Shown here one piece after another: positions 36,613-45,620 of a DNA stretch of 64,000 nt. Source of the stretch: Paracidobacterium acidisoli (GTDB taxonomy: Bacteria > Acidobacteriota > Terriglobia > Terriglobales > Acidobacteriaceae); contig NZ_QVQT02000001.1 of assembly GCF_003428625.2 (NCBI RefSeq), forward strand, positions 434,001-498,000, given 5' to 3'. The translations under genes and the position numbers were made by a program. Each line of letters starts with the position of its first letter. The first letter of the stretch is position 1. Under the pieces are notes generated by a model that ran no database searches, was not told the DNA's origin, and saw nothing but the letters and a program-made list of their open reading frames with translations.

Positions 36613-36732
36613 AGCTAAATATAAGGTCTCCTGCAGGGCATTACGAGCGACAAAAATAAAATTTATAGGGCGATGCGGAATTTCCGACCGCCGGAAGCAG
36701 ATCAGGATTACGTTAAAAACCATCCACAGGCG

Positions 36733-36761
36733 TTGACAATCGCCCTCTGTATATTTATACA
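36733..36761 (+). promoter_or_regulatory. Arginine operon promoter
   Basis: TTGACA at 36733-36738 and TATACA at 36756-36761 are separated by 17 bases. This is the best sigma-70-like promoter seen in the window. It points toward argR and its -10 lies within the first ARG box, so bound ArgR would block it. Confidence 0.7.
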
Positions 36762-36783
36762 TTGAATTGTATTTTTATGCATC
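36746..36783. promoter_or_regulatory. Tandem ARG boxes (ArgR operator)
   Basis: Two 18-base boxes, TCTGTATATTTATACATT (36746-36763) and ATTGTATTTTTATGCATC (36766-36783), are separated by two bases. They match the known ARG-box consensus WNTGAATWWWWATTCANW at most positions, and the spacing is that of classical ArgR hexamer sites. Upstream CCTCTGTATAT (36744-36754) recurs inverted as ATATACAGAGG (36807-36817), a perfect 11-base repeat that may add a third half site. Confidence 0.8.
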
Positions 36784-36854
36784 CGAATTCCGATGCGCGG
36801 CATTTTATATACAGAGGCGCGGCCTGAAGGTTCAGGGGCCGCGATTTATTTGGC

Positions 36855-37310
36855 TTGAGCAAGACAGAACGGCACAATGCGATCCGGGAACTGGTGGCGA
36901 CGGCGGCGATCGGCAGCCAGGATGAGCTGCGGCGCAAGCTCATCCGGCGCGGCTTCGATGTGACCCAGGCCACGCTCTCCCGGGATATTCACGAGCTGCA
37001 TCTCTATAAAGGTCCGGACGGATATGCGTTTCCGAACGGCAACGGCGCGCACACGGATGACGAAGACGACCGCGCGCCGTCCATTAACGATGTGCTTGGA
37101 CAGTTTGGCCTGAAGGTGAAGCAGGCGCTGAACCAGCTGGTGCTGGTGACGACGGCGGGCAGCGCGCAGCCGGTGGCGCTGGCCATCGACGATGAAGATA
37201 TACCGGAGGTGGTGGGCACCATCGCCGGAGACGACACGGTGCTGATCATCTGTCCGGACCAGAAGCGCGCTTCCCTGCTGCGCGAGCGTCTGGAAGAGAT
37301 GATCGGCTAG
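36855..37310 (+). CDS. argR: Arginine repressor ArgR
   Basis: This 151-residue protein has an N-terminal winged helix (RHNAIRELVATAAIGSQDELRRKLIRRGFDVTQATLSRDIHEL). Its C-terminal arginine-binding and oligomerisation domain contains GSAQPVALAIDDEDIPEVVGTIAGDDTVLIIC. ArgR senses arginine and binds ARG boxes. The start is a TTG at 36855 without a strong ribosome-binding site. It heads the arginine operon and probably represses itself. Confidence 0.93.
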   Translation: MSKTERHNAIRELVATAAIGSQDELRRKLIRRGFDVTQATLSRDIHELHLYKGPDGYAFPNGNGAHTDDEDDRAPSINDVLGQFGLKVKQALNQLVLVTTAGSAQPVALAIDDEDIPEVVGTIAGDDTVLIICPDQKRASLLRERLEEMIG

Positions 37311-37363
37311 GACTGGCCACAGAGATCAGGGCGCAGCGCTCAGAAAAACAGTTCGGGGACGGA

Positions 37364-38431
37364 ATGGGAGATTCGGCACAAATCGCAGTCATGGGAGTGA
37401 GCGGCTATGCCGGCGCGGAGCTGGCGCGGCTGCTGCTGCATCATCCGCAGCTCAAAGGAAAGGCACCGCTCTTCCTCGGACGCGCCGAAAGCACGCGGGA
37501 GCCGCTGGCGGCGCTGCATCCGCAGCTGATGGACAACAACGGCACCGGCATGGGGCCGGAGGGGCTGCAGGTCGAACCATTCTCCTGGGACCTGCTGGCC
37601 GAGCGCGGCGTCAGCCTGCTGCTGCTGGCGACGCCCCATGAGCAGTCGCGGGCGTGGGCTCCGCAAGCGCTGGAGCGCGGCATTCGCGTGGTGGACCTGA
37701 GCGGCGCGTGGCGGCTGCGGGAGGCGTCGAACCGCGCGGTCTATAAGTTTGAGGACGACGGATCGCCGGTGGCGGCGGCCGCACAGGCAAAGAGCGTCTA
37801 CGGCATGCCGGAGCTGTACCGCGACGAGATTCGCGACGCGGCTCTGGTGGCGAACCCGGGATGCTATGCGACCTCGGTGATTCTGCCGCTGAAGCCGCTG
37901 GTCGAAGCGGGATGGGTCGATCTGAGCCGGGGTATCGTCAGCGATTCGAAGTCCGGCGTATCGGGCGCGGGCAAGGCGCCGACGGCGAAGACGCACTTTA
38001 TGTCCGCGGCAGACAATCTGTCGGCTTACGGCGTCTTCGGGCACCGGCATACGGGCGAGCTGCTGGAGCAGCTCGATCTGGAAGCGGAGCAGGTGATCTT
38101 CACGCCGCACCTGCTGCCGATTCCGCGCGGAATCATGTCCACCATTTATGTCTGGTTCAAAGAGCCGAAGAAGGCCGATGAGGTGGAAGCGCTGTATCGC
38201 AGCTTCTTTGCGCAGAGTCCGCTGGTGAGGATCTTCGCTGCCGGTCAGCTGCCGCAGATTCAGTACTCGGTGCGGACCAGCTACTGCGATATCGGCTTTC
38301 ACCTGGACCGCGGCGGACGCCGATGCGTGATTGTCTCGTGCCTGGACAATCTGCTGAAGGGCGCTGCCGGACAGGCGGTGCAGAACGTGAACCTGATGTG
38401 CGGATGGAAAGAAGAAGAGGGACTTCTGTAA
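37364..38431 (+). CDS. argC: N-acetyl-gamma-glutamyl-phosphate reductase
   Basis: ArgC reduces N-acetylglutamyl phosphate to the semialdehyde using NADPH, the third arginine step. The 355-residue protein has the nucleotide fold VMGVSGYAGAELARLLLHHP and the catalytic cysteine in VANPGCYATS. GIMSTIYV and a C-terminal NLLKGAAGQAVQN are also typical. It lies 53 bases downstream of argR and 23 bases before argB. Confidence 0.95.
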   Translation: MGDSAQIAVMGVSGYAGAELARLLLHHPQLKGKAPLFLGRAESTREPLAALHPQLMDNNGTGMGPEGLQVEPFSWDLLAERGVSLLLLATPHEQSRAWAPQALERGIRVVDLSGAWRLREASNRAVYKFEDDGSPVAAAAQAKSVYGMPELYRDEIRDAALVANPGCYATSVILPLKPLVEAGWVDLSRGIVSDSKSGVSGAGKAPTAKTHFMSAADNLSAYGVFGHRHTGELLEQLDLEAEQVIFTPHLLPIPRGIMSTIYVWFKEPKKADEVEALYRSFFAQSPLVRIFAAGQLPQIQYSVRTSYCDIGFHLDRGGRRCVIVSCLDNLLKGAAGQAVQNVNLMCGWKEEEGLL

Positions 38432-38454
38432 AGGACGCCCCAGGAGAATTCCAT

Positions 38455-39237
38455 ATGAGATATGTCGTCAAGCTCGGAGGAGCGACCCTCGAAAATGCTG
38501 AACTGCTGCACCAGTGTGCGCTGGCCATTGCCGAGCTGGTGAAGGACGGCAACAGCGTGGCGCTGGTCCACGGCGGCGGCGTGCAGCTGACGCGCACGCT
38601 GAAGCAGATGGGCAAGCAGAGCGAGTTCATCGCGGGCCTGCGCGTGACCGATGCCGAGACACGCGACGCGGCGCTGATGGTGCTGGCCGGACGGGTGAAC
38701 AAATCGCTGGTCGCGGCGCTCGGAGCGCATGGACAGTCCGCGGTCGGGCTGTCGGGCGGCGATGGGCTGATCTTCCGCGCGCGCAAGAAGAGGACGGCGC
38801 CGGATCTCGGCTTCGTCGGCGAGATCGTGGCCTCCGATCCGCGCTGGCTGGAGGCGATCTGGAAGATGGGCGCGGTGCCGGTGATCTCGAGCATTGCCCT
38901 CGGCTATGACGGCGAGTACTACAACGTGAACGCCGATGAGATGGCCGCGGCCTGCGCGGGCGCCTGCCATGCCGACGCTCTGGTCTTTCTGACCGATGTG
39001 CCGGGCGTGCGCGGAGCCGACGGCGAAGTGATGCGCTGGCTGAGCGTCGATCAGATCGAGATGCTGAGGAAGACCGAGGTTATTACCGGCGGCATGCTGC
39101 CGAAGCTGAGCGCCTGCCGCGAGGCGCTGCTGAACGGCGTAAAACGCGTGCGCATCTTACCTGCAGAGGTGGCGGCGGTGCTGCCCGATCTTTGCAGCTC
39201 GCGCGTGACGCACGGCACGGAAGTGATGGTGGCTTGA
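38455..39237 (+). CDS. argB: Acetylglutamate kinase
   Basis: ArgB phosphorylates N-acetylglutamate. The 260-residue amino-acid-kinase fold starts directly at YVVKLGGATLEN and has LVHGGGVQLTRTLKQMG, NVNADEMAAACAGAC and the nucleotide-site VITGGMLPKL. AGGAG precedes the ATG. It lacks the N-terminal extension of arginine-inhibited hexameric kinases (usually near 300 residues), so it probably resembles the E. coli type that arginine does not inhibit. Confidence 0.93.
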   Translation: MRYVVKLGGATLENAELLHQCALAIAELVKDGNSVALVHGGGVQLTRTLKQMGKQSEFIAGLRVTDAETRDAALMVLAGRVNKSLVAALGAHGQSAVGLSGGDGLIFRARKKRTAPDLGFVGEIVASDPRWLEAIWKMGAVPVISSIALGYDGEYYNVNADEMAAACAGACHADALVFLTDVPGVRGADGEVMRWLSVDQIEMLRKTEVITGGMLPKLSACREALLNGVKRVRILPAEVAAVLPDLCSSRVTHGTEVMVA

Positions 39238-39269
39238 AACAGGGCTCAGAGCACAGGGAGACAAGCAGA

Positions 39270-40526
39270 ATGAATCTGGAAGAAGTGAAAGCAGCGGAAG
39301 CAGAGCTGCTGCTGGCGACATACGAGCGCAATCCGATTTTGTTTGTTCGCGGCGAAGGCGTGTACCTCATCGACGAGAACGGCGAGCGTTATCTGGATCT
39401 GCTGAGCGGCATCGGCGTGAATGCGCTGGGCTATGCGCATCCGGCGATCGAGACGGCGATTGCGCAGCAGAGCAGCCGGCTGATTCACCTGTCGAACCTC
39501 TTCTATCACGAGGGACAGGCAAAGCTGGCAGAGCGCCTGACGAAGGCCGGCGGGATGGACCGCGCCTTCTTCTGCAACAGCGGCACCGAGGCGATGGAAG
39601 CCGCGCTCAAGCTGGCGCGCGCTTATGCCGGTGTGCGGCGCAGCGAGGGCGCGACACTGGGCACGAAGTTTCTGGCGCTCGAAAACAGCTTTCACGGCCG
39701 CACGATGGGCTCCGTGGCCGCGACGCACAAGGCGAAGTACCGCGAGCCGTTCGATCCGGTGATGCCGGGCGTGGAGTTTGTCCGCTTCAATGACGTGGAG
39801 GACCTGAAGGCGAAGTTCTCGACCGATGTCTGCGCGATTGTGCTCGAAGCGATTCAGGGCGAGGGCGGGATTCGGCCCGTATCGAAGGAGTTTCTGGCGA
39901 CGGCGCGCGAGCTGACGCAGTCAACCGGCGCGCTGCTGATCGCCGATGAGATTCAGGCGGGCTTCGGACGCACCGGCAAGTGGTTTGCCTATCAGCATTA
40001 CGGCGTGCAGCCGGACGTGGCGACGCTGGCCAAGCCCATTGCAGGCGGCCTTCCGCTGGGCGCGGTGCTCTGCACCAATGAAGCGGCGCGCGCCATTCAT
40101 CCGGGCATGCACGGAACCACCTTTGGCGGCGGGCCGCTGGCCTGCGCCGTGGCGCTGGCCGTTCTCGACACCTTCGAGAACGAGCAGGTACTGGATCATG
40201 TAACCGAGATCGGCACATATTTTAAAGGCCGTCTCGAGCAGCTGGCGAAGAAGCACGACAGCGTGCTCGATGTGCGCGGCCTGGGCCTGATGCTGGCGAT
40301 TGAGCTGAACACGGCCGAGCTGGCAAAGGAGGCGCTGAACGAGCTGCTGAAGCGGCGCATCATCGTCAATCGCACCAGCGAGACGGTGCTGCGTTTTCTG
40401 CCGCCGTACATTCTGGGCAAAGCGCACGTTGACGTGCTTGCCGAAGCCCTCGACGAAATTCTTACCGGGCAGACGGACGGCGAAGCCGGCGCTGCTCAGA
40501 TTGCGGAAGGCAAACAGATTGGCTAG
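39270..40526 (+). CDS. argD: Acetylornithine aminotransferase
   Basis: ArgD transfers an amino group to N-acetylglutamate semialdehyde using PLP. The 418-residue class III aminotransferase has FFCNSGTEAMEAALKLAR, the PLP-binding DEIQAGFGRTGKWFA, and the lysine in TLAKPIAGGLPLGA. ATG 39270 follows CAGGGAGACAAGCAGA. Its stop lies eight bases inside the argF coding region. Confidence 0.93.
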   Translation: MNLEEVKAAEAELLLATYERNPILFVRGEGVYLIDENGERYLDLLSGIGVNALGYAHPAIETAIAQQSSRLIHLSNLFYHEGQAKLAERLTKAGGMDRAFFCNSGTEAMEAALKLARAYAGVRRSEGATLGTKFLALENSFHGRTMGSVAATHKAKYREPFDPVMPGVEFVRFNDVEDLKAKFSTDVCAIVLEAIQGEGGIRPVSKEFLATARELTQSTGALLIADEIQAGFGRTGKWFAYQHYGVQPDVATLAKPIAGGLPLGAVLCTNEAARAIHPGMHGTTFGGGPLACAVALAVLDTFENEQVLDHVTEIGTYFKGRLEQLAKKHDSVLDVRGLGLMLAIELNTAELAKEALNELLKRRIIVNRTSETVLRFLPPYILGKAHVDVLAEALDEILTGQTDGEAGAAQIAEGKQIG

Positions 40527-41526
40527 TAAAACAGTGGCAATCAACGATCTCGTCCCCGGCATCAGCGCATACGAGTCGCTGGCCGGCCGCGATCTGTGCT
40601 CCATCTCGGACTTCTCCCCCACGGAAGTCGCGGCGGTGATGGAGCTGGCTCACGCTCTCAAAGCGCATCCGGAGCGTTACCGCTGGGCGCTCGATGCGAA
40701 GCAGATGGTGATGTTCTTCGAGAAGGCCTCGCTGCGGACGCGGCTGACCTTCGAGACGGCGATCAATTCGCTGGGCGGATCGGCGATCTTTGTCGATCAG
40801 ACGCAGTCGCCGCTCGGCGAGCGCGAGTCGCTTGCCGATATCGCGCGCAACCTCGAGCGCTGGGTCTCGATCATTGTGCTGCGCACCTATGCGCACGAGA
40901 CGATCACGGAGATGGCGCAGTATGCCTCGGTGCCGGTGATCAACGCGCTCAGCGACCTCGAGCATCCCTGCCAGGCGATGGCCGATTTTCTTACGCTGGA
41001 GCAGCGCTTCGGCTCGGTGCGCGGGCTGAAGTTTACCTATGTGGGCGACGGCAACAACGTCTGCCATTCGCTGATGCTGATGGCGGCGCAGCTGGGCGCG
41101 CACTGCACGATCGGCACACCGAAGAATTATGCGCCCAAGGCGGATGTGGTGGCGCAGGCGCGGGCGATTGCCAACGTGACGGGCTCGGATATCACGCTGG
41201 TGAGCGATCCGGTGGCTGCTGTAACCGATGCCGATGCGGTCTACACCGATGTGTGCACCAGCATGGGCTTCGAGCATGAGGCGACGAAGCGCGCGCCGAT
41301 CTTCAAGCCGTACCAGGTGAACGAGACGCTGATGTCGCACGCCGCGCCGCACGCGGTCTTTATGCACTGCCTGCCTGCGCATCGCAACGCGGAGGTGACG
41401 GACGCGGTGCTCGACGGACCGCAGTCGGCCGTCTTCGACCAGGCGGAGAACCGCATGCACGCGCAGAAGGCGCTGCTGCTGTTGCTGCTGGGCGGAGCGA
41501 AGGCAGGGCTGAGAGCGCAGGGCTGA
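40519..41526 (+). CDS. argF: Ornithine carbamoyltransferase
   Basis: ArgF makes citrulline from ornithine and carbamoyl phosphate. The 335-residue protein has the carbamoyl-phosphate loop FEKASLRTRLTFE, LEHPCQAMADF, the ornithine-side SMG motif (CTSMGFEHE) and HCLPAHRNAEVTD. The SLRTR variant of the usual STRTR loop occurs in several phyla. TTG 40519 is preferred because GGAAGG lies eight bases upstream; it overlaps argD by eight bases. A GTG at 40534 is the alternative. Confidence 0.92.
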   Translation: MASKTVAINDLVPGISAYESLAGRDLCSISDFSPTEVAAVMELAHALKAHPERYRWALDAKQMVMFFEKASLRTRLTFETAINSLGGSAIFVDQTQSPLGERESLADIARNLERWVSIIVLRTYAHETITEMAQYASVPVINALSDLEHPCQAMADFLTLEQRFGSVRGLKFTYVGDGNNVCHSLMLMAAQLGAHCTIGTPKNYAPKADVVAQARAIANVTGSDITLVSDPVAAVTDADAVYTDVCTSMGFEHEATKRAPIFKPYQVNETLMSHAAPHAVFMHCLPAHRNAEVTDAVLDGPQSAVFDQAENRMHAQKALLLLLLGGAKAGLRAQG

Positions 41527-41637
41527 AGGCGCGGAACGAGAATCTCCCGATTTTGTTTGCCGGCTGTGCTGTGAACGGCCGGTGTGTTGCAGGTGGCAGT
41601 TTTACCGAGCGTGTGACCGCTCCCGGAGTCTGAAGAG

Positions 41638-42852
41638 ATGGCAAAGAAAGTAGCGCTGGCGTATTCGGGTGGACTCGATACATCGATCATCATCCCGTGG
41701 CTGAATGAAAATTATGGACTCGATGTGATCGCCGTGATCGCCGATGTGGGACAGGGCGAGGACATTGACGCCGTGATCGCCAAGGCATACGACACAGGCG
41801 CGAAGAAGGCCGTGGTGCGCGATCTGCGCGAAGAGTTCGTGAAGGACTACATCTTCCCCACGGTGAAGGCCGGCGCGATCTACGAGAACAAATATCTGCT
41901 CGGCACCTCGATTGCGCGTCCGGTGATTGCGAAGGCGCAGATAGAAGTGGCGCTTGAAGAGGGCGCGGAGTTTGTGGCGCACGGCTGCACCGGCAAGGGC
42001 AACGACCAGGTACGCTTCGAGCACGCGTATCAGGCGCTTGCTCCGGAGCTGAAGGTGATCGCGCCGTGGCGGGAGTGGACGCTGAAGTCGCGTGAGGACT
42101 GCCTCGATTACGCCGAAGCGCATGGGATTCCCGTGGCGGCAAGCCGCGCCAAGATCTACTCGCGCGACCGCAACCTGTGGCATCTGAGCCATGAGGGCGG
42201 CGAGCTGGAAGATGCGGGCAGCGCTCCGCTGCCGACTACCTGGGTGTGGACGAAGAGCCCGCAGGAGGCTCCCGACCGCGAAGAGGTGGTCGAGATCGGC
42301 TTCGAGAAGGGCGTGCCCGTCTCCGTCGACGGCATGAAATTAGATCCGGTTCAGCTGATTGACCTGCTGAATGAGATTGCCGCGCGCAACGGCGTGGGCC
42401 GCATCGATCTGGTGGAGAACCGCTTTGTCGGCATGAAGTCCCGCGGCATTTACGAGACGCCGGGCGGCACGCTGATCGTGCTGGCGCACCATGAGATCGA
42501 GACGCTGGCGCTGGACCGCGACGTGCTGCACTACAAGCAGCACGTGGGGCTGCGCTATGCGGACATCGTCTACAACGGCCTGTGGTTCACGCCGCTGCGC
42601 GAGGCCTTCGACGCCTTTGTCGACAACACGCAGCAGAACGTGACGGGCTCGGTGAAGCTGGCGCTCTACAAGGGCAACGTGAGCGTCGTCTCGCGCAAAA
42701 GCGAGTTCTCGCTCTTCTCGAATGAGCTGTCTTCGTTCACGATGGGCGACAGCTACGACCAGAAGGACGCGAAGGGCTTCATCCAGATCCTCGGCCTGCC
42801 GGCGCGGACCCGCGCCCGGCTGCTTGCGCAGAAGAAAGAGGCCGTCAAGTGA
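41638..42852 (+). CDS. argG: Argininosuccinate synthase
   Basis: ArgG joins citrulline and aspartate using ATP. The 404-residue protein starts KKVALAYSGGLDTSIIIPWL, the N-type ATP pyrophosphatase motif, and has GCTGKGNDQVRFE and the conserved IYETPGGT and NVTGSVKLALYKGNV. It is about 110 bases after argF and overlaps argH by four bases (GTGA). Confidence 0.95.
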   Translation: MAKKVALAYSGGLDTSIIIPWLNENYGLDVIAVIADVGQGEDIDAVIAKAYDTGAKKAVVRDLREEFVKDYIFPTVKAGAIYENKYLLGTSIARPVIAKAQIEVALEEGAEFVAHGCTGKGNDQVRFEHAYQALAPELKVIAPWREWTLKSREDCLDYAEAHGIPVAASRAKIYSRDRNLWHLSHEGGELEDAGSAPLPTTWVWTKSPQEAPDREEVVEIGFEKGVPVSVDGMKLDPVQLIDLLNEIAARNGVGRIDLVENRFVGMKSRGIYETPGGTLIVLAHHEIETLALDRDVLHYKQHVGLRYADIVYNGLWFTPLREAFDAFVDNTQQNVTGSVKLALYKGNVSVVSRKSEFSLFSNELSSFTMGDSYDQKDAKGFIQILGLPARTRARLLAQKKEAVK

Positions 42853-44279
42853 AGATGTGGGCAGGCCGCTTTCGCGAGCCGCTCGATTCGTTCTTTGACC
42901 ACTGGCAGCGTTCGCTGCGCTTCGACTGGCAGCTTCTCCCGCAGGAGACGGCTGCCAGCGCGGCGCACGCCGAGGCGCTGAGGGCGGCTGGCGTGCTGAC
43001 CGCAGGCGAGTGCGAGCAGATCACCAGCTCGCTCGCGGCGATTGCGGCGCATTACGCGGAGCAGCCGGAAGCGATCAGCGGCAATGCGCAGGCGGAGGAT
43101 ATTCATCACTTCGTCGAGCTGAACCTGACGGAACGGATCGGGGACCTGGGGCTGAAGCTGCATACCGGCCGCAGCCGCAACGAACAGATCGCGACCGACC
43201 TGCGGCTCTACGTGCGGGAGAGCATCGCTCTGCTGGTCTCCCGCCTGGGAGCGTGGGCTGAGGCGCTGGTGTCGCAGGCGAAAGCTGCCGGCGAGGCGGT
43301 GATGCCGTCGTATACGCATCTGCAGCGCGCCGAGCCTGTACTAGTGGCGCACTGGCTGCTGGCGTATGTGGAGATGCTGCTGCGCGATGTTTCGCGGCTG
43401 GACGACTGCGCGAAGCGGCTGAATTATTGCCCGCTGGGCTCAGGCGCGGTGGCAGGCGCAACGCTGGCGCTGGACCGCGGCATTGCCGCGTCGGCGCTGG
43501 ACTTTACTGCTCCTACGGCGAACAGCATGGACGCCACCAGCGACCGCGACTTCGTCATAGAGTTTCTGCAGGCGCTGACGATGGTGGCTCTGCACGCGAG
43601 CCGCTTTGCCGAAGAGATCACGCTCTTCGCGACGGCGGAGTTCGGTTTTGTGGAGCTGCCGGAGGCTTTCTCCACGGGATCGAGCGCGATGCCGCAGAAG
43701 AAGAATCCGGACCTGACCGAGCTGGTGCGCGCCAAGGTGGGCCGCATCAACGGCGCAGCGCAGTGGGTGACGCTGCTGGTGAAGGGCCTGCCGCTGGCCT
43801 ACAACAAAGACATGCAGGAGACGCAGGAGCCGGTCTTTGCAGCCGCCGTGGAGGCCGACCGGATGCTGCAGGTGCTGGCGCCCTTTACGCGGGCGGTGAA
43901 GTTCCGCGCCGACCGCATGCGCGCCGCGTGCGAGGCGGGCTATCTGAACGCCATGGCGGCGGCGACGTATCTCGTGCACAAGGGAGTTCCCTTCCGCAAG
44001 GCGCATGAGAAGATCGGCAACGCCGTGCGCTACGGTCTCGACAGCGGCCGCGAGCTGAATGACCTTTCCCTCGAAGAGCTGAAGCAGTTCGGTCCCGAGT
44101 TTGAAGGCGACTTCTTCGCGGCAATCACGCTCGAAGCCACGCTGGACTGCCACGATGTAACCGGCGGCACGGCGCGGCATCGCGTGAAGGCGGCTCTGGC
44201 CGATGCGGAGCGGCGCATCGAAACGCTCAAAGAAACATCAGTTATCCAAGAGGTTGAAACGACCCATGCAGGTGCGTAA
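42849..44279 (+). CDS. argH: Argininosuccinate lyase
   Basis: ArgH splits argininosuccinate into arginine and fumarate. The 476-residue protein has the N-terminal MWAGRFREPLD, TGRSRNEQIATDLRLY, YTHLQRAEPVLVAHWLLA, and the superfamily signature GSSAMPQKKNPDL with its catalytic serine. The GTG start overlaps the argG stop. The last 14 bases overlap the downstream acetyltransferase gene. Confidence 0.95.
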   Translation: MKMWAGRFREPLDSFFDHWQRSLRFDWQLLPQETAASAAHAEALRAAGVLTAGECEQITSSLAAIAAHYAEQPEAISGNAQAEDIHHFVELNLTERIGDLGLKLHTGRSRNEQIATDLRLYVRESIALLVSRLGAWAEALVSQAKAAGEAVMPSYTHLQRAEPVLVAHWLLAYVEMLLRDVSRLDDCAKRLNYCPLGSGAVAGATLALDRGIAASALDFTAPTANSMDATSDRDFVIEFLQALTMVALHASRFAEEITLFATAEFGFVELPEAFSTGSSAMPQKKNPDLTELVRAKVGRINGAAQWVTLLVKGLPLAYNKDMQETQEPVFAAAVEADRMLQVLAPFTRAVKFRADRMRAACEAGYLNAMAAATYLVHKGVPFRKAHEKIGNAVRYGLDSGRELNDLSLEELKQFGPEFEGDFFAAITLEATLDCHDVTGGTARHRVKAALADAERRIETLKETSVIQEVETTHAGA

Positions 44280-44787
44280 AGCGCGCCTCTACGACGCGAC
44301 GAATATCTATGAGCTGGTCAACAGCCTGTCCCACGACGGGACGCTGCTGCATCGCGCCTTCGCCGAGATCTGCGAGAACATTCGCGACTTCACCATCGCC
44401 GAGAGCGAGGCCGGAGTCTTTCTGGGCTGCGGCGCGCTGCACTTCTACGGGCCGCATCTGGTCGAGGTGCGGTCGATTGTGGTGAAGCCCGAAGCCAAAG
44501 GCCACGGCGCGGGCGGCGCGCTGCTGCAGGCGCTGCTGGCCGAGGCCGAAGATCACGGCGTGGGCTGCGTGTGCCTGTTCACACGCATTCCCGACTTCTT
44601 CTTCCGCTATGGATTTCGCGAGGTGGAAGACCGCGCCGCATTGCCGGACAAGATCTTCAAGGACTGCCAGAACTGCCCGCGCCTGTACAAGTGCGACGAG
44701 GTAGCGATGGCGCGCGGCCAGCTTCCCCGCGTCTCGATCCTCGGGCCACGCGTCGAAGCCGAGCAGCTTGTGAAGCTGACGGGCTGA
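44266..44787 (+). CDS. argA: Short-type N-acetylglutamate synthase (GNAT)
   Basis: This 173-residue GNAT protein has the acetyl-CoA-binding segment VEVRSIVVKPEAKGHGAGGALLQALLAEA and a C-terminal DCQNCPRLYKCDEVAMAR cysteine-rich tail. Its gene overlaps argH by 14 bases, and the other arginine genes lack a first-step enzyme. A stand-alone GNAT NAGS (as in Mycobacterium) or an ArgH-fused one (as in Vibrio-like bacteria) is known, which supports this call. It has no amino-acid-kinase domain. Function as NAGS is inferred from context and family. Confidence 0.82.
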   Translation: MQVRKARLYDATNIYELVNSLSHDGTLLHRAFAEICENIRDFTIAESEAGVFLGCGALHFYGPHLVEVRSIVVKPEAKGHGAGGALLQALLAEAEDHGVGCVCLFTRIPDFFFRYGFREVEDRAALPDKIFKDCQNCPRLYKCDEVAMARGQLPRVSILGPRVEAEQLVKLTG

Positions 44788-44847
44788 ACGGGCAGCGGCG
44801 TACAATCGACTTTCACTGAGGGCCCCGCGGCAGGTGAAAGCAACGCA

Positions 44848-45600
44848 ATGAACTGGAAGCTGGAACTAGCGCTCTTTTCCTGCGCCGTACTCGGGCTGCG
44901 CCACGGCTTCGACTACGATCATCTGGCGGCCATCTCCGACATTACCGCTGTGCAGCGATCCTGGAAGCAGGGCATGCGCCTCGGCGTGACCTATGCGCTG
45001 GGGCATGCGTTCACCGTGGTTGCGCTGGGCGCGATGGTGATTCTGCTGCATATTCCGCTGCCGGCGCGGCTCGACGCATGGACCGAGCGGCTGATCGGCG
45101 CCACGCTCATCGTTCTGGGCATCGGCGTGGTCGCGAGCCTGGCGCGGCGGGCGCACAGCCACTCCCACATTGCGATGCAGAGCCGCTGGGCGATCCTGAT
45201 CGAAGGCTGCCAGTACGTATGGTGGCGCGCGACGAAGCTGTTCCATCCGGAGACACCGCGCCCCGCGCCCTTTGCCTGGAACTACAACGGCGGAACGGTC
45301 TTCGGCATCGGCGTGCTGCACGGGCTGGGCGCGGAGACGCCGAGCCAGCTCATGCTGTTTCTGCTGGCGGCGAGCCTGGGCGGCACGGGCAAGGGCTTTC
45401 TGGGGCTGCTTGCCTTTGCTCTCGGCCTGGTCGCGATGAACACGCTGATGACCGCCTCGCTTGGCGGCATCTTCGGCCTGGGGCTGCATCGCCCGCACCT
45501 CTACCGCTGGGTTGCGATGGCGGGCGCAGCGTACAGCTTCGCCATCGGCGTGATCTTTCTGCTGGGAGCGTCCGACATGCTGCCGCCGCTCGGCAGCTGA
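44848..45600 (+). CDS. NiCoT-like nickel/cobalt transporter
   Basis: This 250-residue protein has six to seven predicted transmembrane helices and an N-terminal LRHGFDYDHLAAISDIT, which resembles the H-x4-DH metal motif of NiCoT transporters. GVTYALGHAFTVVALG and GVLHGLGAETPSQ carry further histidines. It probably moves Ni or Co across the inner membrane; specificity is unknown and no nickel enzyme is adjacent. A -10-like TACAAT is near 44800. Confidence 0.75.
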   Translation: MNWKLELALFSCAVLGLRHGFDYDHLAAISDITAVQRSWKQGMRLGVTYALGHAFTVVALGAMVILLHIPLPARLDAWTERLIGATLIVLGIGVVASLARRAHSHSHIAMQSRWAILIEGCQYVWWRATKLFHPETPRPAPFAWNYNGGTVFGIGVLHGLGAETPSQLMLFLLAASLGGTGKGFLGLLAFALGLVAMNTLMTASLGGIFGLGLHRPHLYRWVAMAGAAYSFAIGVIFLLGASDMLPPLGS

Positions 45601-45620
45601 GACGGCCAGACGCGAGCCTC

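Noticed and set aside
36613-36762. Longer gltB start
   Set aside because: It would place coding sequence over the ARG boxes, and the propeptide before the catalytic cysteine is already complete from 36612.
40519-41526. N-acetylornithine or N-succinylornithine carbamoyltransferase instead of ArgF
   Set aside because: The SLRTR loop hinted at it, but the SMG motif and HCLPAHR favour ornithine as substrate, and argD/argF order fits the standard pathway.
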